Below are positions 8,129-18,261 of a stretch of 64,000 nt of DNA, piece by piece (the stretch's first letter is position 1; each line of letters begins with the position of its first letter). Source of the DNA: JASHUC01 sp035523875 (lineage in GTDB: Bacteria > Pseudomonadota > Gammaproteobacteria > Steroidobacterales > Steroidobacteraceae); assembly GCA_035523875.1 (NCBI GenBank), contig DATKPY010000050.1:32196-96195 (forward strand), read 5' to 3'. The notes beneath the pieces were generated by a model, which saw nothing but the letters and a program-made list of their open reading frames with translations, was not told where the DNA came from and did not search any database. Made by a program: the position numbers and the translations under genes.

Positions 8129-8980
8129 TCAGGGGCGCTGCCTGCGCTCGATGCCGCTGTTGTCGATGATGCGGCTCGCGATCTCCTCGATCGAGCACTC
8201 CGTGGCGTCGATATACGGCACGGCATAGCGTTGGAACAACGACTCGGCGGCGCGCACCTCGTATTGAACCTGCGGCGCGGATGCGTAGCGGCTCTCCGGC
8301 CGGCGCTCGTTACGAATCTGTTGCAGGCGTTCGGGATGAATCGTGAGCGCGTAGAGCCTGTCGCGGAATGCCGTCAGCCGCGCCGGCAGCTCGCCCGATT
8401 CCAGATCCTCCTCCGTGAGCGGATAGTTGGCGGCGAAGATCCCGTAATGCAGCGCCATGTACAGGCAGGTCGGGGTTTTCCCGGTACGCGACACGCCGAT
8501 CAACACCACGTCTGCGTGCGCATAATCGAGTCCGGCGCCGTCATCGTTCGCGAGCGAGTAATTGGTCGCATTGATGCGGGTGGTGTAGGCGGCGAGGTCC
8601 GCCATGCCGTGCGCGCGCCCCGCGCGGTGCGTCGAGCGCAGACCGAGCTCCTGCTCGAGTGGGCCCACGAATGCCGCGAAGAAGTCGAGAAACAGTCCGT
8701 TCGCGCCCATCACGATCGCGCGCAGCTCCTCCTGCACGAGCGTGCTGAAGACGATCGGCCGCACCTCCTCGGCGGCGGCAGCGGCGTCGATCCTGCGCAC
8801 CGCTTCCCGCGCCTTGTCAATGCTCGACACAAATGGCAAAGTGACGGCACGCAATTCGAGTCCCTCGAATTGCGTGAGCAGGCTGTGACCCATCGTCTCC
8901 GCAGTGACGCCTGTCTGGTCGGAGACGAAGAACACGGTGCGTCGGCTCACACTCTGTCTCTTTGCTGGTAGCTCCGCCAT
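8129..8980 (-). CDS. ppsR: Phosphoenolpyruvate synthase regulatory protein (DUF299 kinase/pyrophosphorylase)
   Basis: A 283-residue bifunctional regulator. It phosphorylates the active-site threonine of phosphohistidine-form PEP synthase using ADP, and removes it by phosphorolysis (family knowledge). The sequence has VFFVSDQTGVTAETMGHSLL at the N-terminus and the P-loop-like DVVLIGVSRTGKTPTCLYMA near residue 160, both diagnostic of DUF299. The RYAVPYIDAT and SIEEIASRII segments close the domain. It is transcribed divergently from ppsA across a 66-bp gap, the standard arrangement, which strongly supports ppsA as its target. Confidence 0.95.
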   Translation of the reverse strand: MAELPAKRQSVSRRTVFFVSDQTGVTAETMGHSLLTQFEGLELRAVTLPFVSSIDKAREAVRRIDAAAAAEEVRPIVFSTLVQEELRAIVMGANGLFLDFFAAFVGPLEQELGLRSTHRAGRAHGMADLAAYTTRINATNYSLANDDGAGLDYAHADVVLIGVSRTGKTPTCLYMALHYGIFAANYPLTEEDLESGELPARLTAFRDRLYALTIHPERLQQIRNERRPESRYASAPQVQYEVRAAESLFQRYAVPYIDATECSIEEIASRIIDNSGIERRQRP

Positions 8981-9046
8981 GCGCGGCTCCCGGAAAGTCT
9001 TTCACCGCGCACGTTCCACCGCAACACTCGCGGGGAGGAGCCCTCG

Positions 9047-11391
<2,345 letters not shown>

Positions 11392-11410
<19 letters not shown>

Positions 11411-11952
11411 GCGGGGTGCAGAAAGTGCGCCCGGTAATGCCGCAGCTCGCGAATGGACTCGCGGATATCGGCGAGGGCAAGGTGCGCACTCTCCTTGTTG
11501 AATCCCTCGACGAGCTGCGGCGCCCAGCGTCGCGCGAGCTCCTTGAGCGTGCTCACATCGAGGTTGCGGTAGTGGAAGAAGTGCTCGAGCTGGGGCATCT
11601 CGCGCGCGAGAAAGCGGCGATCCTGGCAGATGCTGTTGCCGCACATCGGGGAGTAGCCCGCGGCGACGAGCGGGGCGAGAAACGCGAGCGTACGGCGTTC
11701 CGCATCCGCGACCGAGTACGGGCTCGTGCGCACCCGCTCGATCAGGCCCGAGGACCCGTGCTGCTTCTGGTTCCACTCGTCCATGCGGGCGAGCGCCTCG
11801 GCGGGCCGATGAATCGCCATCACCGGCCCCTCGGCGATGACCTCCAGATCCTTGTCCGTGACGATGGTGGCGATCTCGATGATGTGATCGACATCGGGCT
11901 GAAGACCCGTCATCTCGAGGTCCACCCAGATCAGAAGATCGGCGCTCGGCAT
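11392..11952 (-). CDS. orn: Oligoribonuclease
   Basis: A 186-residue DEDDh 3-to-5 exoribonuclease that clears 2-5 nt RNAs and pGpG, and is normally essential in gammaproteobacteria. ExoI is WVDLEMTGL (Asp11, Glu13). The third acid lies in the CGNSICQDRRFL motif, and ExoIII is ESAHLALADIRESI with the general-base His and final Asp. The dimer-contact DEWNQKQHGSSGL is also typical. Length equals the family norm of about 180. Its 3-prime end overlaps convergent ppsA by 19 bp, and its start is 42 bp from divergent rsgA, the usual orn-rsgA arrangement. Confidence 0.97.
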
Positions 11953-11994
11953 AGTTAGGCGATATTAGCAGCACTGCCTGACGCCCCTGCCTGC

Positions 11995-12915
11995 ATGGAC
12001 TTCACGGGAACGGTCATCGCGAGCTTCGGCCGCCACGTTCTGGTGCGCGACCCCGAGGGGCGCGAGCGGCGCGCCCGCCCGGCGACGCGGCGACTCTCGG
12101 TGGTCTCGGGTGATGCGGTGCGATGCACGGCGGAGGACCCGAGCGGCGAGGCGCTCGTGGTCGCCCTCGAGCCGCGCCGCACGGCGCTCTACCGGGCGAA
12201 TTCCCGTGGTGGGAGCGAGATCGTGGTCGCAAACCTCACGCTGCTCCTCGTGGTGCTCGCGCCGGTCCCCGAGCCCGATCTGTTCCTCGTGGATCGATAT
12301 CTGTGCGCTGCCGCGTCCACCGCGCTGCGAGCCACCCTGCTCGTCAACAAGTGCGAGCTCGGGCTCGATGTGGCATTGCGTCGCGAGCTCGCGGCGTTCG
12401 AGCGGATCGGATATCGCGCAATCGAGTGCTCGGCGCGGCTCGGACTCGGAGTCGGTGCGCTGCTCGAAGCCTGCGCCGGTGCGACCGCGGCGCTCGTCGG
12501 ACAGTCCGGCGTGGGAAAGTCCTCACTCGTGAGCGGGCTCGCTCCGCAGATGCAGGTGGCCACCGGGGAGCTCGCGCGCGAGCAGCACGGGCGTCACACC
12601 ACGACCGCATCGCGGCTGTACGATCTCGGTCACGGCGGCGCGCTCATCGACTCCCCGGGCGTGCGCGACTTCGCCCCCGCCCTCGAGCAGCTCGAGCCGG
12701 CGAGCCTCGGGTTCATCGAGATCGCGGAACTCGCGGGCGCGTGCCGCTTCAGCGACTGCCGGCATCTGGGCGAGCCGGACTGCGCGGTGCGCAGCGCCGC
12801 CGCCTCCGGTGCGTTGCACGCGCGACGTTACGAGAGCTACCGGCGGCTGCGCCGTCTGCGCGATTCGCTGTCCGCAGCGCGCGGGCCCGCGAAGCCGCGC
12901 CGGCGCTCAACGTAG
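11995..12915 (+). CDS. rsgA: Ribosome small subunit-dependent GTPase A
   Basis: A 306-residue circularly permuted GTPase for 30S maturation. An N-terminal OB fold (about residues 1-70) is followed by G4 NKCELG near residue 117, G1 GQSGVGKSS at 169-177, the G2 region GRHTTT, and G3 DSPGVRDF. The permuted order is the family hallmark. G4 is NKCE rather than the common NKxD, a conservative change. The C-terminal zinc site is C250, C255, H257 and C263 in CRFSDCRHLGEPDC. Divergent from orn. Confidence 0.95.
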   Translation: MDFTGTVIASFGRHVLVRDPEGRERRARPATRRLSVVSGDAVRCTAEDPSGEALVVALEPRRTALYRANSRGGSEIVVANLTLLLVVLAPVPEPDLFLVDRYLCAAASTALRATLLVNKCELGLDVALRRELAAFERIGYRAIECSARLGLGVGALLEACAGATAALVGQSGVGKSSLVSGLAPQMQVATGELAREQHGRHTTTASRLYDLGHGGALIDSPGVRDFAPALEQLEPASLGFIEIAELAGACRFSDCRHLGEPDCAVRSAAASGALHARRYESYRRLRRLRDSLSAARGPAKPRRRST

Positions 12916-12945
12916 TCGAGAGCGAAGCGGTGCGCCGCGCCGCGG

Positions 12946-13548
12946 TTACCCGCCGAGGAGCTGCCGCCCGGCGAGTGCGTGGGCGAGCGTTCCGCCGTCG
13001 ACGTACTCGAGCTCGCCGCCCATGGGCACCCCATGCGCGATGCGACTCGCCCGCACGCCGCGGCGCAACGCGAGCTCGCTCAGATAATGCGCCGTCGCCT
13101 CGCCCTCGACCGTGGGGTTGGTTGCGAGGATGAGCTCCTGCACGAGTCCTTGGGCGAGCAGCGTCTCGAGCTCGCGTGCGCCGAGCTGCTCCGGACCGAT
13201 GCCGTCGAGCGGGGAAAGATGGCCCATGAGCACGAAGTAGGTACCGCGGTAGCCGCCGGACTGCTCGATCGCCACCACGTCGGCCGGCGATTCGACCACG
13301 CAGAGGAGTGTCGCGTCGCGCTGCGCCGAGGCGCAGATGGAGCACAGCGGCTCCTCGGTGAGCATGCGGCAACGCTCACAGCGCCGCACGGCGGTGAGCG
13401 CGCCTCCAAGCGCCTGCGCGAGCGATTGGGCTCCGGAGCGCCCCTCCTGCAGCAGGTGGAAGGCCATGCGTTGAGCGGTCTTCGGTCCGACGCCCGGGAG
13501 GGTCCGCAGCGCGTCGATGAGCAGCGAAAGTCGGGGCGAAAACTTCAT
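12946..13548 (-). CDS. recR: Recombination mediator RecR
   Basis: A 200-residue RecFOR pathway protein that loads RecA at gaps. An N-terminal HhH segment (LPGVGPKTAQRMAFHLL) precedes the four-Cys zinc finger CERCRMLTEEPLCSICAS and a Toprim domain (LLCVVESPADVVAIEQSG, then ILATNPTVEGEATAHYL). The C-terminal LARGVPMGGELEYVD motif appears as ARGVPMGGELEYVDGGTL with small differences. It is the last gene of a dnaX-ybaB-recR operon, 6 bp after ybaB. Confidence 0.97.
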   Translation of the reverse strand: MKFSPRLSLLIDALRTLPGVGPKTAQRMAFHLLQEGRSGAQSLAQALGGALTAVRRCERCRMLTEEPLCSICASAQRDATLLCVVESPADVVAIEQSGGYRGTYFVLMGHLSPLDGIGPEQLGARELETLLAQGLVQELILATNPTVEGEATAHYLSELALRRGVRASRIAHGVPMGGELEYVDGGTLAHALAGRQLLGG

Positions 13549-13554
13549 CGTCGC

Positions 13555-13881
13555 TCAGAACGGCGGCTTGACACCGGGCGGCAGCTGCACCCCCGCCATC
13601 AAGCTCGCCATCTTCTCCTGCACGCGCAGCTCGATCTTGTGGACGGCGTCGTTGAAGGCCGCCGTCAGCAGATCCTCGAGCATCTCCCGGTCCTCGCCCG
13701 CGAGCACCGTCGGCTCGATCTGCACGCGCTTCGCCTCGTGCCGTCCGTTGACCGTCACCTTGACCATGCCGCCGCCGGCCTCCCCGACGACCTCGATGCT
13801 CGCGAGCTCCGCCTGCGCCTTCTGCATGTTCGCCTGGACGGCCTGCGCCTGCTTCATCAGATCATTGAGATTTCCGCGCAT
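13555..13881 (-). CDS. ybaB: YbaB/EbfC family nucleoid-associated protein
   Basis: A 108-residue DNA-binding dimer. Typical sequence runs from MRGNLNDLMKQAQAVQANMQ through VTVNGRHEAKRVQIEP to EKMASLMAGVQLPPGVKPPF. The chosen ATG begins at the canonical MRGN; longer in-frame readings add 27 non-conserved residues. It lies between dnaX and recR, its usual place, with 93 bp after dnaX and 6 bp before recR. Confidence 0.95.
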   Translation of the reverse strand: MRGNLNDLMKQAQAVQANMQKAQAELASIEVVGEAGGGMVKVTVNGRHEAKRVQIEPTVLAGEDREMLEDLLTAAFNDAVHKIELRVQEKMASLMAGVQLPPGVKPPF

Positions 13882-13974
13882 AGATTTTTGACGGGCTTGC
13901 GCCCTTCTCTCTCCTCGGGCTCGCATGAGAGCCCGTTGGTGTAGCGGCGCTGCGCGCCGCAATCGGTCACGCGA

Positions 13975-15579
13975 TCACTTCGCCGGGCGAACGCTCTCCT
14001 CGAGCAGTGTCGCACCGAAGCGCTCTTTGAGTGCCCGCACGGTCGGGTCCGCCTCGAGCGCCTGGCGCACCGCACCGAGCTCGGCGGCCGAGGCGCGCTC
14101 TCCGGCCTGCGCGGGGGTATCGAGCGGGCCCTCGGCGAGCACGATCTCGACGCGGACCGGCTCGCCGTAGAAGCGGGCGAGCGCCTGAGCAAGCTTCTCC
14201 TCCTGAGCGCGTGTGCGGACCACCTGATTGCGCGGATCAAGGCCGAGACGCACGACGGCGCCGGCGCGACCGAGCAACACGCAGTGACTCGCCAGCTGCC
14301 GTGCGGCGCCCTGCAGCTCGAGCTGCGCGAGGATGCCGGCCCAGTTATCGGCGGTGGCCGCGGCGGTCTGCGATCGCTGCGGCTCCGAGCCCCGGCTCGC
14401 CGCGCTCGGGGCCACGGGCGCAGGTGGCGCGCCCGGCTCGGCGGTGGTCGTGGTGGGGGCAGCGCGCACGCTTTCGGGCGGCGAGTCGGCCGCGCTCGCG
14501 GGCCGAAATGCGATCATGCGCAGCAGCGTCATCTCGAATCCCGTGCGCGGATCGGGCGCGAGCGGCAGGTCGCGCCGGCCGATGAGGGCGGTCTGGTAGT
14601 AAAGCTGCACGTCCTCCGGAGCGAGGCTTGCCGCGAGCCGCTCGAGCACCTCCGGGGGATAGAGCTCATCGCCCTCGTAATCCGCCACCACCTGCTTGAG
14701 CGCGATGCGCGTGAGAAGCGCCGCGAGCTCATCGAGCAGCTGCGCATAGTCCGGCGCCCATTCCTCGAGCGAGCGAGCCAGGCGCATGAGCTCCGCAGCG
14801 TTCGCGCTCGCGAGACGCTCGGCCAAGCTCACGACATGATCGCGGGCCACGGTGCCGAGCATTGCGCGCGCCTCGGCCTCCGCCACCTTCCCGCCGCCGA
14901 ATGCGATCAGCTGGTCGAGGAGCGAGAGCGCATCGCGCACGCTCCCATCCGCGGCCTGCGCTAACAGCCGCACCGCGGCCGGCTCGGAGGTGATGCCCTC
15001 GACCTCGAGGATCTGGCGCATGCGCTCCGCAATGAGCGCCGCGGGCAGCCGCTTGAGATTGAACTGCAGACAGCGCGACAGCACCGTGGCCGGCAGTCTC
15101 TGCGGGTCCGTCGTCGCAAGCAGGAACTTGACGTGCGGCGGCGGCTCCTCGAGCGTTTTGAGCAGCGCGTTGAACGAGCTCGTCGAGAGCATGTGGACTT
15201 CGTCGATCAGATAGACCTTGTAGCGCCCACGCGTCGGGGCGTACTGCACGTTGTCGAGGAGCTCGCGGGTATCGTCGACCTTGGTGCGCGATGCCGCGTC
15301 CACCTCGATCAGATCGACGAAGCGCCCCTCGTCGATCTCGCGGCAGGCCGCGCAGGCTCCGCACGGCTCGGCGCTCACGCCCTGCTCGCAGTTCAGGCAC
15401 TTCGCGAGGATGCGCGCGACGGTCGTCTTGCCGACGCCGCGCGTGCCGGTGAACAGGAACGCATGATGGACGCGATCGGCGTTGAGCGCGTTCGCGAGCG
15501 CCTGGCGCACGTGCTCCTGCCCGATCATCTCGGTGAAGCGCCTCGGGCGCCACTTGCGCGCGAGCGCGACGTAACTCAT
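13975..15579 (-). CDS. dnaX: DNA polymerase III subunits gamma and tau
   Basis: A 534-residue clamp-loader ATPase. The N-terminus is canonical (MSYVALARKWRPRRFTEMIG). Walker A is GTRGVGKTTVARI near residue 45, the four-Cys zinc module is CLNCEQGVSAEPCGACAAC, Walker B is YLIDEVHMLS, and the sensor-1 region is LLATTDPQRLPATVLSRC. The C-terminal third is Pro/Ala/Thr-rich (PAPVAPSAASRGSEPQRS), then a polymerase-contacting domain. At 534 residues it is shorter than E. coli tau (643). The start codon is only 8 nt from the predicted 3-prime end of 4.5S RNA, and no Shine-Dalgarno is visible. Confidence 0.95.
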   Translation of the reverse strand: MSYVALARKWRPRRFTEMIGQEHVRQALANALNADRVHHAFLFTGTRGVGKTTVARILAKCLNCEQGVSAEPCGACAACREIDEGRFVDLIEVDAASRTKVDDTRELLDNVQYAPTRGRYKVYLIDEVHMLSTSSFNALLKTLEEPPPHVKFLLATTDPQRLPATVLSRCLQFNLKRLPAALIAERMRQILEVEGITSEPAAVRLLAQAADGSVRDALSLLDQLIAFGGGKVAEAEARAMLGTVARDHVVSLAERLASANAAELMRLARSLEEWAPDYAQLLDELAALLTRIALKQVVADYEGDELYPPEVLERLAASLAPEDVQLYYQTALIGRRDLPLAPDPRTGFEMTLLRMIAFRPASAADSPPESVRAAPTTTTAEPGAPPAPVAPSAASRGSEPQRSQTAAATADNWAGILAQLELQGAARQLASHCVLLGRAGAVVRLGLDPRNQVVRTRAQEEKLAQALARFYGEPVRVEIVLAEGPLDTPAQAGERASAAELGAVRQALEADPTVRALKERFGATLLEESVRPAK

Positions 15580-15587
15580 GGGAGGGA

Positions 15588-15699
15588 GGCGATCCGCACC
15601 AGCCGTGCCCCGGCACCCGACATCGCCGCTACCGCTGCTCCCTTCCGGGCCTGACGGGGTTCACGACTGGTCGTCGCGGAGTAGCCGATGCGGATCACC
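15588..15699 (-). ncRNA. ffs: Signal recognition particle 4.5S RNA
   Basis: A rod-shaped RNA of about 112 nt. The apical domain has the conserved CAGGCCCGGAAGGGAGCAGC (internal loop and GGAA tetraloop) that binds the Ffh M domain. The 5-prime end GGTGATCCGCA pairs with the 3-prime TGCGGATCGCC through 11 bp, which fixes both ends to within a few bases. It sits between tRNA-Ser and dnaX on the same strand, as in pseudomonads. The protein partner ffh is about 30 kb away in this window. Confidence 0.93.
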
Positions 15700-15708
15700 A
15701 TAATCATT

Positions 15709-15797
15709 CGGAGAGGGTGGGATTCGAACCCACGAACACCCGTGAAGATGTTACTGGAATTCCAGTCCAGCGCCTTCGACCGCTCGGCCACCTCTCC
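15709..15797 (-). tRNA. tRNA-Ser (GGA)
   Basis: An 89-nt class II tRNA. The acceptor is GGAGAGG/CCTCTCC with discriminator G. The anticodon stem CTGGA/TCCAG encloses loop CTGGAAT, giving anticodon GGA. There is a long variable arm, and the T arm is GTGGG TTCGAAT CCCAC. No CCA is encoded. It reads UCC/UCU serine codons and lies just upstream of 4.5S RNA. Confidence 0.96.
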
Positions 15798-15881
15798 AAT
15801 CAAAGGGTTACAGAGGATACCTGAGAACCTACATCGATGCGGCGCGCCGCCCGGGCGCAGCGCCCCGATGATACCGGTTCG

Positions 15882-16190
15882 TCAGGAGAGGGGCACGGTC
15901 CGCGGGTGCGTCTGGGGCGTGGCATAGAGGGGCGGCTCATCGAGACAGGGATCGGTGAGCTTGCGTGGGGGCGGAGCCGGTTCGTTGAGCGGGGGAATCT
16001 GCAGCGAGGCGTGCGTATCGGGCTGATCGATGCCGAGCGGGACGCGCAGCGGCGCAACGCTTCGCGCCAAATCGTAGGAATGCGGCTTGTTGCAATCCTT
16101 CGCTTCGAAGGCTCGCTTGAGCCCGTGGTGGCAACCGGCGAGCGCCAGTGCCGCAACCAGGATCCCGAGCACGCCATTCTGTCTTGTCAC
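15882..16190 (-). CDS. Short lipoprotein resembling the N-terminal part of BamC
   Basis: A 102-residue protein with a lipoprotein signal (GILVAALALAGC; lipidated Cys at residue 20). The remainder is proline-rich and mostly unstructured: SVAPLRVPLGIDQPD and QIPPLNEPAPPPRKL. It follows dapA on the same strand, 40 bp away, exactly where bamC lies in E. coli. The segment APLRVPLGID recalls the BamC N-terminal APLAELHAPAGM region that wraps BamD. The helix-grip domains of full BamC (about 340 residues) are absent. I infer a reduced BamC-type subunit of the outer-membrane assembly machine; similarity is short, so an unrelated lipoprotein remains possible. Confidence 0.6.
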   Translation of the reverse strand: MTRQNGVLGILVAALALAGCHHGLKRAFEAKDCNKPHSYDLARSVAPLRVPLGIDQPDTHASLQIPPLNEPAPPPRKLTDPCLDEPPLYATPQTHPRTVPLS

Positions 16191-16230
16191 GATAGAGCCT
16201 CTACTGAAAAAAAAAGGGAAGTCGGTCGTC

Positions 16231-17112
16231 TCACGAAGGCAGCGCCCCGGCCGTGCGGAGCGCGGCGGCGACGCTCGCCTCGTGCTCCGCGGCGAGCTCC
16301 GTGAGCGGCAGCCGGATGCCGCCCCCGATGAGACCCATCCGCTTGAGCGCCCACTTTACCGGAATCGGGTTTGCCTCGACGAACAGCGCGCGATGCAGCC
16401 CCGCGAGCGGTGCGTCGAGCTCCGCGGCGCGCTCGCGCTCCCCGCGCGCGGCCGCGGCCACGAGCTGCGCCATCGCTCCCGGCACGACGTTGGCGGTGAC
16501 GGAGATAACCCCGGAGGCCCCGGCGAGCACGGCCTCGCGCGCCGTCGCATCGTCTCCGCTCAGCACGTCGAACCCGGCTCGGCACAGCTTCTTGAGCTCG
16601 CGGATCCGCCCCACGTCGGGCACGGCCTCCTTGAGGCAGGCGATCCGCGGAATCTGCGACAGTCGCGCAGCCGTTGCCGGTAGCAGATCGACCGCGGTCC
16701 GCGCGGGCACGTTGTAGGCGATGATCGGCACGCGGGCCGCTGCCGCCGCCGCGGCGAAGTGCCGGTAGAGCCCCTCCTGCGGCGGTCGGTTGTAAGCGGG
16801 CGTCACGATGAGCAGCGCATCGATCGGCAGTGCGCAGAGCGCGCGCACCCGCTCCACCGTCGATGCCGTGCTGCTCGTGCCCGCCCCAACGACGATCGGT
16901 ATGCGTCGCACCACCTGCTGGCACGCACGCTCGGCGAGCTCGTGCAGCTCCGCCTCCGCGAGCGTCGCGGACTCCCCGGTGGTGCCTCCCACGACGATGC
17001 CGCTCGTACCGCCCTGCAGATGCCAGTCGATCAGCCGCGACCAAGCCTCGAGGTCGAGCGAGCCGTCCGCCCGCATGGGCGTGACGATGGCGACGAGGCT
17101 ACCGGAGAACAT
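16231..17112 (-). CDS. dapA: 4-hydroxy-tetrahydrodipicolinate synthase
   Basis: A 293-residue TIM-barrel lyase condensing pyruvate and aspartate semialdehyde, the first step of the lysine/diaminopimelate branch. Motifs are GGTTGESATL near residue 43, TPAYNRPPQEGLYRHF with the relay Tyr, IIAYNVPARTAVDL, and the Schiff-base Lys in ACLKEAVPD near 161. GDDATAREAVLAGASGVISV follows. The ATG at 17112 gives the normal family N-terminus MFSGSLVAIVTPM; in-frame sequence upstream is not conserved. It is divergent from gcvR, with 141 bp between, and followed by the BamC-like lipoprotein gene. Confidence 0.96.
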   Translation of the reverse strand: MFSGSLVAIVTPMRADGSLDLEAWSRLIDWHLQGGTSGIVVGGTTGESATLAEAELHELAERACQQVVRRIPIVVGAGTSSTASTVERVRALCALPIDALLIVTPAYNRPPQEGLYRHFAAAAAAARVPIIAYNVPARTAVDLLPATAARLSQIPRIACLKEAVPDVGRIRELKKLCRAGFDVLSGDDATAREAVLAGASGVISVTANVVPGAMAQLVAAAARGERERAAELDAPLAGLHRALFVEANPIPVKWALKRMGLIGGGIRLPLTELAAEHEASVAAALRTAGALPS

Positions 17113-17253
17113 CGCGTGTCGGGTGTGCGAGGTGAGGAAGCCGGCGATGGTACGGGCGGGTGCCGAGCCCGCGCAAGCTTCGGTTGTGCTCGGGTCGCAA
17201 CCGACTCCTGCTCCCGGTAAACTGCGGCGCGTCCACGGAGAACGGCCCCGCAG

Positions 17254-17784
17254 ATGAAGCAGCACCTGGCGGTTTCAGCGATCGGCAGCGACCGCACCGG
17301 TATGGTACACGAGCTCACGCGCGTCATTACCGAATGCGGGGGCAACATCAGCGAGAGCCGCATGGCGAACCTCGGCTCGGAATTCGCGATGTTGCTGCTC
17401 GTCTCGGGCAACTGGCACGCGCTTGCCAAGCTCGAAACCGAGCTCAAGCGGCTCGCCGAGAGCAGCAGCCTCAGTATCCACCTGCGCCGCACCGAGCCGC
17501 GCTCGGCCCGCACGGACATGCTGCCGTACTCGATCGACGTGGTCTGCCTGGATCAGACCGGAATCGTCTCGGGACTCTCCGGGTTCTTTGCGAGCCGCGG
17601 CATCGACATCGCCGAGGTCTCGACGCGCAGCTACCCCGCCGCCCACACCGGAGCGCCGATGTTCTCGGTGCAGATGATCGTCAATGTGCCGAGCCGCATC
17701 CACATTGCGCATCTGCGCGAGGAGTTCATGGAGTTCTGCGACTCGCTCAACCTCGATGCCATTCTCGAGCCGGTGAAGTCTTAA
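17254..17784 (+). CDS. gcvR: GcvR-type protein with two ACT domains
   Basis: A 176-residue protein with two ACT domains: residues about 4-75 (AVSAIGSDRTGMVHELTRVI) and 92-165 (IDVVCLDQTGIVSGLSGFFA). In E. coli GcvR binds glycine and opposes the activator GcvA at the glycine-cleavage operon. Identity here rests on domain layout plus position: divergent from dapA and upstream of bcp, as in E. coli. No gcvA or gcvTHP genes occur in the window, so the regulatory target is not shown. Confidence 0.85.
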   Translation: MKQHLAVSAIGSDRTGMVHELTRVITECGGNISESRMANLGSEFAMLLLVSGNWHALAKLETELKRLAESSSLSIHLRRTEPRSARTDMLPYSIDVVCLDQTGIVSGLSGFFASRGIDIAEVSTRSYPAAHTGAPMFSVQMIVNVPSRIHIAHLREEFMEFCDSLNLDAILEPVKS

Positions 17785-17793
17785 AGGGAGCCC

Positions 17794-18261
17794 ATGGCCA
17801 AAGTCTCGCTCGGGAAGCCCGTACCGAATTTCGCGCTGCCGTCCACGGCCGGCGCCCCCTTCGAGCTCGCCCATGCCGCGGGCGCCAAGCTCGTGATCTA
17901 CTTCTACCCGAAGGATATGACCTCCGGCTGCACCCTCGAGAGCCAGCAGTTTCGCGAGCTCTATGCCGCCTTCCGCAAGGCTCGTGTGAGCATCGTCGGC
18001 GTCTCGCGCGACGGCCTCGACTCGCATCGGAAGTTCAAGGACAAGGAGCGGCTGCCGTTCGATCTGCTCGCGGACGAGGAAGAGAAGGTCTGCCGGCTGT
18101 TCGACGTGATTCGCGAGAAGAGCCTCTACGGCCGTAAGTACATGGGGATCGAGCGCAGCACGTTCCTTCTCGACGCGGCGGGCGTGCTGCGGCGCGAATG
18201 GCGCAAGGTCAAGGTGCAGGGACACGCGGAGGAAGTACTTGAAGCGGCGCAGTCTCTCTGA
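17794..18261 (+). CDS. bcp: Thioredoxin-dependent peroxiredoxin Bcp, probable 1-Cys form
   Basis: A 155-residue AhpC/TSA-fold thiol peroxidase. The active-site segment is YFYPKDMTSGCTLESQQF; the Cys of SGCT is the peroxidatic residue, with the Pro and Thr context conserved. In E. coli Bcp a resolving Cys lies five residues later (GCTVQAC); here that position is Gln. Another Cys occurs in EKVCRLFDVI. The protein is therefore probably reduced by an external thiol or through the distal Cys. It follows gcvR by 9 bp and overlaps the next gene by 23 bp, so the three may form one operon. Confidence 0.92.
   Translation: MAKVSLGKPVPNFALPSTAGAPFELAHAAGAKLVIYFYPKDMTSGCTLESQQFRELYAAFRKARVSIVGVSRDGLDSHRKFKDKERLPFDLLADEEEKVCRLFDVIREKSLYGRKYMGIERSTFLLDAAGVLRREWRKVKVQGHAEEVLEAAQSL

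Noticed and set aside
18239..18261. Frameshift between bcp and the PhoH gene because of their overlap
   Set aside because: Bcp ends at its normal length, and the TTG start of the PhoH gene has a good GGAGGAA site inside bcp, so a true overlap is simpler.
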